A stretch of DNA of 33,667 bases from Actinomadura soli (lineage in GTDB: Bacteria; Actinomycetota; Actinomycetes; Streptosporangiales; Streptosporangiaceae), in contig NZ_VCKW01000069.1 in assembly GCF_005889715.1 (NCBI RefSeq), positions 1 to 33,667 on the forward strand, read 5' to 3'. Numbering within the stretch: the first letter of the stretch is position 1; every line of letters begins with the position of its first letter. The notes beneath the pieces were generated by a model, which was given only the letters and a program-made list of their open reading frames with translations, was not told the DNA's origin and searched no databases. This document shows positions 1 to 7,036 of this stretch, piece by piece. A program made the translations under genes and the position numbers.

Positions 1-747
1 CGCCCCGTCCACCCCCGGGCTCTTCGCCCCCGGGTTCGCCATGGCCGGGTCGTCGAGGCCGCCGAACCACGTCGCCGTGCCGCGCAGCACGCCGGGCACC
101 GGCGCGGCGACCTCCGGCGCGGCGAGGTCGTCCGCCCGGTACCCCGGTTGCGACGTGCCCGGATGCACCGCCCGCGGCCCGTCCGGTGACCGCACGCAGA
201 TCACGTCGATCAGGTAACCGGGCTCCAGCCGCGGATGCCGGACCAGCACCCGTTCGAGGGCGCGCGGCGGGATCACCACCCGGGTGCGCCCCCGGTGCGG
301 GCCCATGTCCACGTCCACGGCGTCCCGCCCGCACGCCAGGATCGTGCCGGCGACCCGGCCGATGTCGACCCAGATCCGATCGGCGATGGAGACGCCGCCG
401 CCCCGGGGCGTCCCCTCCCGCGCGGCCGCACCGGCCCCGTCGGTGAGGAGCCCGGCGTCCTTCGGCCGGACGACCACGGTGCGGCCTGGACGGAGCGCGG
501 CGGGGCCCCCGCGCCCGCCGTGCCAGACCGGCGTGGTCTCGGTCATCGCGAAGCGCGTCTCCGTGCCCCCGGCATCACCCCGGGCCGTGCCCACCACGAG
601 CAGGTGCGGGCTGGCGTCGAGCACGATCCCGGTGACCGCGTCCAGCGGACGTTCGGCGCGTTCCGGCAGCCCATCGTCCGCGGGTGTTCCGAGGACGGAC
701 GCGCGCAGCCGGCGGCGGCTCGCTCCACGGCGTTGGGCTGGCGGCAT
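1..747 (-). CDS. Hypothetical protein, 3' end cut off by window edge
   Basis: This reverse-strand frame stays open for 249 codons from the ATG at 745-747 to the left edge, so the C-terminus is missing. A CGGAG-like ribosome site lies 6-7 nt before this ATG; an in-frame ATG at 769-771 is an alternative start. I do not recognise the family. The N-terminus is Arg-rich. Beta-rich stretches follow, for example VTGIVLDASPHLLVVGTARG, RPGRTVVVRPKDAG and VDIGRVAGTILACGRDAVDV, which suggests OB-like or barrel strands around residues 35-165. Near the cut end there is ATWFGG, which weakly recalls the ATWYG signature of double-psi beta-barrel proteins; I do not rely on it. There is no obvious signal peptide. 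A palindrome (807-825) sits just upstream. Confidence 0.6.
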   Translation of the reverse strand, partial: MPPAQRRGASRRRLRASVLGTPADDGLPERAERPLDAVTGIVLDASPHLLVVGTARGDAGGTETRFAMTETTPVWHGGRGGPAALRPGRTVVVRPKDAGLLTDGAGAAAREGTPRGGGVSIADRIWVDIGRVAGTILACGRDAVDVDMGPHRGRTRVVIPPRALERVLVRHPRLEPGYLIDVICVRSPDGPRAVHPGTSQPGYRADDLAAPEVAAPVPGVLRGTATWFGGLDDPAMANPGAKSPGVDGA

Positions 748-797
748 CGCGGCGCTCCGGCATCGAATCATCACACTGGGCCACTGGTGTTAGGACA

Positions 798-825
798 GTG
801 AGTCAAGAGTCACGCGCGGTGACTC
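798..825. promoter_or_regulatory. Palindromic candidate operator GAGTCAC-N5-GTGACTC
   Basis: GAGTCAC (807-813) and GTGACTC (819-825) form a perfect 7-bp inverted repeat around GCGCG. A third related half-site, GTGAGTC, begins at 798. The element lies about 50 bp upstream of the leftward gene and about 190 bp upstream of the rightward sigma factor, so it could serve either. There is no T-rich tract, so a terminator is less likely. Confidence 0.4.
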
Positions 826-1015
826 GCGCTGTCGACGGATTTGTCGCGATAAGTCAGCCGGTGGAGGATGTTTGATTTACCTGGGATGAAGATTATCCAC
901 TGGTTGACCCGGATAAGTGTTTTGGGTAGGCCCGAAATTACGGTCGGCGTGCGATCGTCGACCATACCGAGAGCTCGCCGTGGCGGCGGCTCCCAACCCC
1001 TGGTCCGGTGGTGAC

Positions 1016-1519
1016 GTGAACGGGACGCGGCACGAGGAGTTCCGCGAGTACGTGGCGGAACGCGGGACCGTGCTGCTCCGCGCCGCCACCCAGCTGACCA
1101 GCGACCGCGCCGAGGCCGAGGACCTCCTCCAGGCCGCCCTCGCCAAGACCTACCTCGCCTGGGACCGCATCGAGGACCCCGCCGCCGTCGACGGCTACGT
1201 CCGCCGCGCCATGGTCAACACGCAGATCTCCTGGTGGCGGCGCCGGAAGCTGGACGTGTACCCGACCGATCAGCTCCCCGACCGTCCCGTCGACGACCAC
1301 ACCGGGCGCAGCGAGATGCGCGACGCGCTCGGCCGCGCGCTTCGCCACCTGCCCGAACGGCAGCGCCTCGCCGTCATGCTCCGCTACTACGAGGACATGT
1401 CCGAGCGGGAGATCGCCGAAGCGCTCGGCGTCAGCGTCGGCACGGTCAAGTCCACGGTCTCCCGGGGCATGTCCAAGCTCCGCGATCTCATGGCCGAGCC
1501 GTCCTCCTTCGGGTTCTAG
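1016..1519 (+). CDS. SigE-family RNA polymerase sigma factor
   Basis: This is a short ECF-type sigma-70 factor of 167 residues, the usual length for the actinobacterial SigE family. Region 2 is roughly residues 8-75: FREYVAERGTVLLRAATQLT, then the conserved AEDLLQAALAKTYLAWDRI and a region ending NTQISWWRRRK. Region 4 is roughly residues 105-158, with LPERQRLAVMLRYYEDMSE followed by the helix-turn-helix AEALGVSVGTVKSTVSRGM. The GTG at 1016 gives a family-like N-terminus; GTG at 980 and 917 are also in frame. No anti-sigma gene follows, although members of this family often lack one. The gene ends tail to tail with the SRPBCC gene and shares 4 bases with it. The target regulon cannot be read from the sequence. 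Confidence 0.88.
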   Translation: MNGTRHEEFREYVAERGTVLLRAATQLTSDRAEAEDLLQAALAKTYLAWDRIEDPAAVDGYVRRAMVNTQISWWRRRKLDVYPTDQLPDRPVDDHTGRSEMRDALGRALRHLPERQRLAVMLRYYEDMSEREIAEALGVSVGTVKSTVSRGMSKLRDLMAEPSSFGF

Positions 1520-1953
1520 GAGAGGTGGGCGGCGATCGCCTCTTCCCAGGAGCGGAGGTAGCCGGGGTAGGCGGTGGCGAAGGCGTCGAGGTCGCGGGCG
1601 GCCTCGCCGGTGAGCGCGGTGAGGTCGTAGGTGACGGCGGCGGTGCCGTCGTCGCCGATGTCGACGCTGACCGTGCCCGCGCGGCGTCCGGGGGTCACGC
1701 GGGCGTAGGAGATGTGGCGGTCGGGTTCGCATGCCAGCACCACCCAGGTAGTTGTCTCCCCGTCGTGGACGGTCTCGAAGATCGTTCCGGGTTCGGTGTC
1801 GTCGGCGCCGTCCACCGGGAAACGGGGGTGCCACCCGTGCACCCAGCGCTCCTCGCCTCGTGGCGTGAACAGGGTGAAGGACTCGTCCGGAGGGAGTGCG
1901 CCGCGCGGGGCGGCGACGCGGACGCGTCCGCTGACCCGGCGCCGGGTCGTCAT
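1516..1953 (-). CDS. SRPBCC-fold (START/AHSA1-like) protein
   Basis: This 145-residue protein resembles the SRPBCC hydrophobic-ligand-binding superfamily, which includes polyketide cyclases and AHSA1-like proteins. The features are an early FTLFTPRGEERWVHGWHPRF segment (about residues 26-45), a central strand pair around TTWVVLACEPDRHISYARVT, another strand GTVSVDIGDDGTAAVTYDLT, and a long C-terminal helix ending SWEEAIAAHLS that would close the cavity. It is coupled to the upstream ribbon-helix-helix-like gene by an ATGA overlap (1950-1953), so the two are probably co-transcribed. The ligand is unknown. Its last bases overlap the end of the sigma-factor gene on the other strand. Confidence 0.75.
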   Translation of the reverse strand: MTTRRRVSGRVRVAAPRGALPPDESFTLFTPRGEERWVHGWHPRFPVDGADDTEPGTIFETVHDGETTTWVVLACEPDRHISYARVTPGRRAGTVSVDIGDDGTAAVTYDLTALTGEAARDLDAFATAYPGYLRSWEEAIAAHLS

Positions 1954-2198
1954 CGGGACTGCTCGGTGAGGCGGTGCGCGTCGGCGGCGGTGAGCGTCAG
2001 CCCGTACACGGACTTGAGCTGCTCGATCTTGCCGAGCGTCTCGGGCGAGAACGGCGCCTTCCCCTCGAAGGCGTGGAGGGCGAGGCCCTCGACGAGGTCG
2101 CCGAGCGAGACGTCCAGATACTCGGCCAGGGCCTTCAGGACCTTGAGGACGTCGCGCTCGACGCGGAGCCCGGTCTGCACCCGGTCAACTGTTACCAT
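1950..2198 (-). CDS. Small ribbon-helix-helix-like regulator
   Basis: This 82-residue protein begins with a short strand (VQTGLRVERDVLKVLKALAE) followed by LDVSLGDLVEGLALHAFEG. The strand-helix-turn-helix layout and size resemble MetJ/Arc-type DNA-binding proteins, although no exact family was recognised. It is the first gene of a two-gene unit with the SRPBCC protein, joined by an ATGA overlap. No Shine-Dalgarno sequence precedes the ATG. Instead, a TATCTT -10-like hexamer ends 6 bases before it, so the mRNA may be leaderless. Palindromic sequence overlaps the start codon, which fits autorepression. The DNA-binding role is inferred. Confidence 0.6.
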   Translation of the reverse strand: MVTVDRVQTGLRVERDVLKVLKALAEYLDVSLGDLVEGLALHAFEGKAPFSPETLGKIEQLKSVYGLTLTAADAHRLTEQSR

Positions 2199-2213
2199 GG
2201 TACCAAGATAACA
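2190..2213 (-). promoter_or_regulatory. Leaderless promoter and palindrome at the start codon
   Basis: On the reverse strand TATCTT (2205-2210) is followed by GGTACC and then the ATG (2196-2198), the spacing expected when transcription starts at the start codon. No convincing -35 was seen. TACCATGGTA (2193-2202) is a perfect palindrome containing the ATG, and TGTTA/TAACA (2190-2194 and 2209-2213) is a second inverted pair. A repressor bound here would block both the -10 box and the start codon. Confidence 0.45.
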
Positions 2214-2424
2214 GCATGGGGCGGGATTCGCTGACTCGATTCTGACGGCGAGTCATTGATAGCGTGATCACGGAGAGACGCGGCATCTCACCCCGGAGTC
2301 ACCTTAATCGTGATTTCGGCACATCATGTGGTGCGGACGGGGTTCACGGGTGTATGCAAGGTGGGCTGAATGTCCGGACGATCCCGATGGGGACGGACGC
2401 CTCATGCCGGTTCCGGGAGCGTGA

Positions 2425-4143
2425 ATGCCCAGGTTGTCCCCCTCCGTGCACACGGCTGACCGAACGCTGGTGAAGGGACTGAACGACGGCGACGAGGCCG
2501 CGCTCGCCGCGCTCTATGACGAGTACGGTGAGCGCGTTTATGACTACACCCTGTCAATGTCGGGTGATGAGAAAGTCGCGGCCGACATCGTCCACGACAC
2601 GTTCATCGACGCCGGGCGCCGCGCGCCCCGGATGCGCGATCATCTGCAGCTGAGTTCCTGGCTGTACGGGGCGGCCCGGCGCCGCTGCATCCGGCGCGGC
2701 CGGGCCAAGAACCTCTACTGGGACCGGGACGCCGACTTCTCCGACATCCCGTTCCTCGACCGCGGCGAGCCGGACGGCCCCGTCCCCGACTGGCCGCCCC
2801 TGGACGAGCTGCACGGGCTCCTGCGCGCCTGCCTCGCCCGGCTGGCCCCCGTCGAGCAGGAGGTCATGCTCCTGGCGTTCCGGCACGGGCTGCGTCCCAC
2901 CCGGCTGGGCGCGGCGCTCGGCATGTCCTCGCGCCGCGCTGCCCTGCGGGTGCGCAGGTCGCGGACCGACCTCGACGCCGCGCTGCGCAAGGAGATCCAC
3001 CGCGCCAACCGCGCCTGCGCCGCCGCGGCCGCCACCTCAAAACAGCCGAAGTCTCCGGAGTCGCCGGACGCGTCCGACCCGGCCGGCTCGCCGGGTGAGG
3101 GGGACGAGGCGCGTCCCACGGCGGTCGCCGTCCTCGCGGCCCGCCCCCCGGCCCGCAAGGACGGGCCGTCCGCGCCGCCGCCGTCCGCCGCGCCGGACCC
3201 CGAGGATTCCGCGGACCCCGAGGACTCCGCGCCGCCTGCCGCGTCCCAGCCGCGGACGAAGGCGCTGTGGCAGGTCCTTCACCGGCGCGTCGACGCCGTC
3301 CCCGCCGACCCGTCCACGGAACGGCACGCCGCGGCCTGCCCCGCCTGCCGCCGCCGCGGCCGGGTGGCCGCCGCCGCGCTGCTCAAGCGGGCGCCCGCCC
3401 CGGTGCTGCCCGCCGCGCTCCGGCACCGCGTCATGCACACCGCGACCGACCCGGAGCTCGCCGGCTACCGGGCCGACATCGCCGCGCGGGGCGGCGCGCT
3501 CACGCCGTCCGGCCTGCCGAGCCAGCCGGACGTGCCGTCGCCGTTCACGCGCCGCTGGCTGTACACCGGCGGCGGAATGGCGAGCGCGCTGGCCGCCGCG
3601 TTCGCCGCCATGTTCGTCATGGGCCCCGGGATCGACGGCGACACGCTCAACTGGCCGCCGTTCGACACGCATCCGCAGCCGTCGATCACCAACGAGTCGC
3701 CGACCCACTCGGGCGATGGCAGGCCGCCGTCGCAGGGGCCCGGCGGCGGGCCCGTCCAGCCCGGCCAGGCGCCCATCGGCCCGCAGACGGAGGAGAAGGA
3801 CCCGGAGCCCCCGGCGAGCCCGTCGCCGCCCGCGTCCGACGCGCCCGAGCAGCCCGGCGTCCTCGTCGTCGCCCCGGCGAAGGTCGAGCTCTACGGCACG
3901 AAGACCGCCTACGTCAGCCTCGCCGCCAAGAGCGGGCCCGTGTCGTGGACGGCGAACTCGTCGACCGACCAGCTCGTCCTGTCGAAGACGCGGGGCGGCA
4001 TGCCCGAGGACGGCACCGTCCGGCTGACGCTGACGCTGCGCACGGCCATCGTCGGGCTGCCCGGCCAGGGCACCCTCACCTTCACCGGCGCCGGAGGCGC
4101 GCCGCAGACGGTCACGGTCGTCTGGGGCGCCACGCTCCTCTGA
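2425..4143 (+). CDS. ECF sigma factor fused to zinc anti-sigma motif, TM helix and extracytoplasmic domain
   Basis: This 572-residue multidomain protein starts at an ATG with GGGAG 5 bases upstream. Residues about 14-85 are sigma region 2 (LVKGLNDGDEAALAALYDEY; AADIVHDTFIDAGRR). Residues about 125-185 are region 4 (RACLARLAPVEQEVMLLAFR, then LGAALGMSSRRAALRVRRS). A Pro/Asp-rich linker follows. Next is HAAACPAC, an H-x3-C-x2-C zinc anti-sigma signature with H301, C305 and C308. A hydrophobic helix near residues 382-403 precedes a Pro-rich spacer and a C-terminal beta domain (about 475-572, including VSWTANSS) that resembles BACON or Ig-like modules. ECF groups with such C-terminal extensions are known in Actinobacteria (ECF52/53 type, from memory). 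The protein should be membrane-anchored, with the sigma part in the cytoplasm. How it is released is not visible. Confidence 0.85.
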   Translation: MPRLSPSVHTADRTLVKGLNDGDEAALAALYDEYGERVYDYTLSMSGDEKVAADIVHDTFIDAGRRAPRMRDHLQLSSWLYGAARRRCIRRGRAKNLYWDRDADFSDIPFLDRGEPDGPVPDWPPLDELHGLLRACLARLAPVEQEVMLLAFRHGLRPTRLGAALGMSSRRAALRVRRSRTDLDAALRKEIHRANRACAAAAATSKQPKSPESPDASDPAGSPGEGDEARPTAVAVLAARPPARKDGPSAPPPSAAPDPEDSADPEDSAPPAASQPRTKALWQVLHRRVDAVPADPSTERHAAACPACRRRGRVAAAALLKRAPAPVLPAALRHRVMHTATDPELAGYRADIAARGGALTPSGLPSQPDVPSPFTRRWLYTGGGMASALAAAFAAMFVMGPGIDGDTLNWPPFDTHPQPSITNESPTHSGDGRPPSQGPGGGPVQPGQAPIGPQTEEKDPEPPASPSPPASDAPEQPGVLVVAPAKVELYGTKTAYVSLAAKSGPVSWTANSSTDQLVLSKTRGGMPEDGTVRLTLTLRTAIVGLPGQGTLTFTGAGGAPQTVTVVWGATLL

Positions 4144-4176
4144 CGGCCCGCCCGCCCGTTCGCCGACCGCGGGGGG

Positions 4177-4944
4177 TCAGCCCGCGGCCGGGCCCTGGCC
4201 GAGCTGGTCCCTGACTGTTTCGAGGTGCTCGCCGAGCGCCGCCTGGACGCGGGCCTCCATCGCCCGTGCGATGAACGGGTCGACGACCATCTTCACCAGC
4301 GGCCGCATCCGGCGCACCACGGCGGCGACCTCGGTGACCTGCTCGCCGTCCGGGACGGGACGCTCCGCAAGCCGGTCGAACACGTGCTCCCGGACGAGCC
4401 CGACGAACCGGTCCGCGATCACGTCGCAGTCGGCGCGGATCTGCTCGGCGATGTCGAGCACGGAGTCGAGCGGGACGCCCGCCGCGACCAGCTCGGCGCC
4501 GACGTGCAGCAGCCGCGGGCTCGGCACCCGGTACACGGCGCCGTCCGGTTCGATGAGCCCGATCTCGATGGTGCGGTCGCGCAGCCGGGCGGCCTCGTCC
4601 TCGTCCAGCCCGGCGCCGAAGATCGCGACCAGCTCGTCGTAGCCGACCGTGCCGGGGATCTCGTCCGACCACGGGTCGGTGAGCACCTTCTCCAGCCCGA
4701 GGACCTCGCCGATGTCCTTGCCGGTCTCCCACGCCGTGAGCAGGTCCTTGATGACGGCGAAGGTGTAGCCGCGGCCGAGCAGCTGGCCGATCAGGCGGAG
4801 CCGCGCGAGGTGCGCGTCGCCGTACAGGCCGACCCGGCCCTCCAGCCGGGGCGGCGGCAGCAGCCCCCGGTCCTGGTAGGCACGGATGTTGCGCACGGTG
4901 CTCCCGGCCAGCCGCGCCAGCTCGTCGATTCGGTACTCGGCCAT
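4177..4944 (-). CDS. MerR-family transcriptional regulator
   Basis: The N-terminal winged helix-turn-helix (residues about 1-70) reads YRIDELARLAGSTVRNIRAY, then QDRGLLPPP and a wing ending LARLRLIGQLLGRGYTFAVI, which is typical MerR. The remaining 180 or so residues are helical, with no Cys pair for metal sensing and no recognisable ligand domain. They include HVGAELVAAGVPLDSVLDIA, as in other actinobacterial MerR proteins with a long C-terminal domain. The start at 4942-4944 gives a family-like N-terminus; an ATG 24 bases upstream (4968) is also in frame. The gene diverges from a nucleotide cyclase, so the shared intergenic DNA is the likely target. It runs tail to tail with the fused ECF gene, 33 bases apart. 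Confidence 0.88.
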   Translation of the reverse strand: MAEYRIDELARLAGSTVRNIRAYQDRGLLPPPRLEGRVGLYGDAHLARLRLIGQLLGRGYTFAVIKDLLTAWETGKDIGEVLGLEKVLTDPWSDEIPGTVGYDELVAIFGAGLDEDEAARLRDRTIEIGLIEPDGAVYRVPSPRLLHVGAELVAAGVPLDSVLDIAEQIRADCDVIADRFVGLVREHVFDRLAERPVPDGEQVTEVAAVVRRMRPLVKMVVDPFIARAMEARVQAALGEHLETVRDQLGQGPAAG

Positions 4945-4997
4945 GTCCCGTCCGCCGGACTCGTCCATCTTGACCGCCGTGATCTTACTCCGGCACC

Positions 4998-5015
4998 ATT
5001 GTTACATCGATCAAT
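4998..5015. promoter_or_regulatory. ATTG-N10-CAAT dyad between divergent MerR and cyclase genes
   Basis: ATTG (4998-5001) and CAAT (5012-5015) form an inverted repeat in the short space between the two divergent genes. MerR proteins bind dyads inside the promoter spacer, so this is the natural operator candidate. The cyclase ribosome site AGGAG is at 5023-5027. No clear -35/-10 pair could be assigned. Confidence 0.35.
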
Positions 5016-5035
5016 GACACATAGGAGCATGGGCC

Positions 5036-6010
5036 ATGGCGGACGACATCGAGGAGACGCTCCTCGGCGGCCCCCTGCGCTACACGCGCCAGGAGGTCGA
5101 GGCCCTCGCGGGCGTCCCCGACGACTACGCGCGCCGCATCTGGCAGGCCCTCGGCTTCCCGACGCCGCCCGACGACGAGGTCGCCTTCACCGACGGCGAC
5201 GTCGCCGCGCTCCGGGAGATCAAGGACCTCCTCGGCGGCGACCTGGTCGACGAGGAGATGGTCCTCCAGCTCGCCCGCGCCGTCGGCCAGACCATGGGAC
5301 GGCTCGCCAGCTGGCTCAGCGACGTGTGGCTGCAGCGCCTCGGCGAGCTCCCGTCCGACGAGCCCCTCACGCCCGACCTCGTCACCGCCGCCCTCGCCGC
5401 CACCGAGGAGCTCCGCCCGGCCTTCGAGCGCCTCCTGCTGCACGGCTGGCGCCGCCAGCTCACCGCCGCGGGGATGCGCGCCGCCGCGACGACGGCCAGC
5501 GCGCAGTCCGACCCCGCCGCCGGTCTCGCGCACCTCGCCGCCGGTTTCGCCGACGTCGTCTCCTTCACCCGCCTGAGCCGCCGCCTGGACGGCGACGCCC
5601 TCGCCGCCTTCATCGAGCGCTTCGAGTCCACGGCGGCCGAGATCGTCGCAGAGCAGGGCGGCCGTATCGTCAAGACGCTCGGGGACGAGGTGCTGTTCGT
5701 CGCGTCCGACCCCCGCTCCGCCGCCGAGATCGGCCTGCGCGTCGCGGAACGCTTCAACGAGGACCCGGACTTCCCCAAGGTCCGCGTCGGCCTCGCCTAC
5801 GGCGAAGTCATCCAGCGCCTGGGCGACGTCTTCGGCAACCCGGTCAACCTGGCCGCCCGCCTCACCGCCACCGCCTACCCGGGGACCGTCCTCATAGACA
5901 CCGCCCTGGCCGCGACGTTGCCGTCCGGTGCCTTCGACACCACGCCCCTGCGCCCCCGCCCCCTCCAGGGCCTGGGCAGAGTCCGCCCTATCGTCCTGCG
6001 CCGGGCTTAG
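5036..6010 (+). CDS. Class III adenylate/guanylate cyclase with N-terminal regulatory domain
   Basis: This 324-residue cytoplasmic protein has no membrane segment. The C-terminal half (about residues 165-300) is a class III cyclase homology domain that makes a cyclic nucleotide from ATP or GTP. The expected residues are present: metal-binding D173 (FADVVSFT) and D217 (GDE), substrate-selecting K213 and D264, and transition-state N271 and R275 (VNLAARL). The Lys/Asp pair favours ATP. The N-terminal half resembles the regulatory domain of mycobacterial Rv1264-type cyclases. It also aligns by eye with the winged helix of the neighbouring MerR protein (YTRQEVEALAG; LREIKDLLGG). AGGAG lies 8 bases before the ATG. 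The gene diverges from merR and ends at a hairpin shared with the convergent XRE gene. Confidence 0.9.
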   Translation: MADDIEETLLGGPLRYTRQEVEALAGVPDDYARRIWQALGFPTPPDDEVAFTDGDVAALREIKDLLGGDLVDEEMVLQLARAVGQTMGRLASWLSDVWLQRLGELPSDEPLTPDLVTAALAATEELRPAFERLLLHGWRRQLTAAGMRAAATTASAQSDPAAGLAHLAAGFADVVSFTRLSRRLDGDALAAFIERFESTAAEIVAEQGGRIVKTLGDEVLFVASDPRSAAEIGLRVAERFNEDPDFPKVRVGLAYGEVIQRLGDVFGNPVNLAARLTATAYPGTVLIDTALAATLPSGAFDTTPLRPRPLQGLGRVRPIVLRRA

Positions 6011-6015
6011 CCCGG
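6001..6015. terminator. Hairpin between convergent genes
   Basis: CCGGGC (6001-6006), loop TTA, GCCCGG (6010-6015) is a perfect GC-rich stem that includes the cyclase stop codon and touches the stop of the convergent gene at 6016. There is no U-tract, as is common for actinomycete terminators. It could act in both directions. Confidence 0.45.
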
Positions 6016-6771
6016 TCACCGGGGAGCGAACTCCGCGATGGGGCGGCCACCGTTCCAGAGTTCGGTGACGTGGTAGGCGAACCGGTCGTAGAGCCCGTCG
6101 TCCTGCTGACGCCGGATGTGGAGCATCGGGGAGTCGTGCCCCCCCAGGTGCGCGAGGTGGGGGGTCACGAGCATCTCGTCATCGAAGACGAAGACGCTCA
6201 TGGCGATGTGGTCGTCGCCGTAGCGGGCCTCGATGCCCGGCACGTCCGCGACCTTGGACAGCTCGTCGAGGGTGATCTTGATGCGGGTGCCCACGGTGAG
6301 CGGCACGGACTCGAGTTCCTCGCGATGGCGCGTGACGTCGCTGCCCGGGTCGCCGACCAGGAACCTCACCCGGCAGCCGCCTTCGGCCTTGCGGCGCAGG
6401 ACGGTCCGGAGGTTGGGGATCTCCAGCCACAGGAAGTAGTTCGTGTAACCGGCGAAGGTCAGCTCCTTGCTCGCTTCTCCGATGAGGCGGCGCCAGACGG
6501 ACTTGGGGCAGGCCGAGCGGTAGGGGTACACCGCCGTGATCTCGCGGTCCGCTCCGGTTTTCACGTTCTTGCGGATGGCGTCAGGCCACAACATGCGCTC
6601 ATCAACTCCCAAGGCGTCCGAAGCGGCCCAGCGGTGACGCGGGTGCGGGGTGCGACCTTCTTCGGCTACCCACCGGGCCACGGTCTTGACGTCCACCTGA
6701 CAAGCTTCGGCGAGTTCCTGCTCTGTCAGTCTCGCATTGGTCATGGCCTGTCGTAGGGCATCGTTCGGCAC
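6016..6771 (-). CDS. XRE-family regulator with DUF5919 (PLD-like) C-terminal domain
   Basis: The 251-residue protein begins with a helix-turn-helix (residues about 5-55: LRQAMTNARLTEQELAEACQ, then VDVKTVARWVAEEGRTPHPR), followed by WAASDALGVDERMLWP. The C-terminal 170 residues match the DUF5919 pattern (YPYRSACPKSVWRRLIGEAS; LTFAGYTNYFLWLEIPNLRT; VRFLVGDP), which has a phospholipase-D-like outline. No paired HKD motifs are visible, so catalysis is doubtful. It presumably binds DNA and senses a ligand, but no ligand is known to me. The upstream region (6772-7036) carries direct and inverted GTCCTGG repeats that could be its operator. Confidence 0.85.
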   Translation of the reverse strand: MPNDALRQAMTNARLTEQELAEACQVDVKTVARWVAEEGRTPHPRHRWAASDALGVDERMLWPDAIRKNVKTGADREITAVYPYRSACPKSVWRRLIGEASKELTFAGYTNYFLWLEIPNLRTVLRRKAEGGCRVRFLVGDPGSDVTRHREELESVPLTVGTRIKITLDELSKVADVPGIEARYGDDHIAMSVFVFDDEMLVTPHLAHLGGHDSPMLHIRRQQDDGLYDRFAYHVTELWNGGRPIAEFAPR

Positions 6772-6815
6772 ACCTGCACCCCTCGGCGGGACGGATGAGA
6801 CGTCCTCAACGCTAA

Positions 6816-6840
6816 CCAGGAACCGTCCTGGACGTCCTGG
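6816..6840. promoter_or_regulatory. CCAGGA/TCCTGG inverted and GTCCTGG direct repeats
   Basis: CCAGGA (6816-6821) and TCCTGG (6826-6831) form a hairpin or dyad. GTCCTGG recurs at 6825-6831 and 6834-6840, one 9-bp step apart, with the palindrome GGACGTCC (6830-6837) between them. The cluster is about 45 bp upstream of the XRE gene and about 200 bp upstream of the ATP-binding protein gene. The rest of the 265-bp gap shows no gene. Confidence 0.4.
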
Positions 6841-7036
6841 GAACGGAGTTCAGGCGTCCGGCGGCACGGACGATCCTCGATGCCTCAGGACGGGCTCGAA
6901 AACAGCGGTTTGCCCTGCTGGCAGAGCCCTTGACCGGAAGGCGGTTCCGGCCCGTGGGACATGGCAGGGGCGAGCCATTGGACGACACGGCGGAGCCGGT
7001 CATGCCGGTGCGGCGGCACCCGGCGCGGTCGTCGTG

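Noticed and set aside
235..801. Forward-strand open frame in the first 800 bases
   Set aside because: The reverse-strand frame is continuous to the edge with regular strand-like segments and a good start, and the forward frame is compositionally biased.
893..916. TTATCCACT and GGATAA resembling DnaA boxes
   Set aside because: Only isolated near-matches, with no cluster, no AT-rich unwinding region and no dnaA or dnaN nearby, so not an origin.
4112..6756. Long frames crossing the MerR, cyclase and XRE genes in other phases
   Set aside because: Low-complexity composition, no motifs, and direct conflict with well-supported genes.
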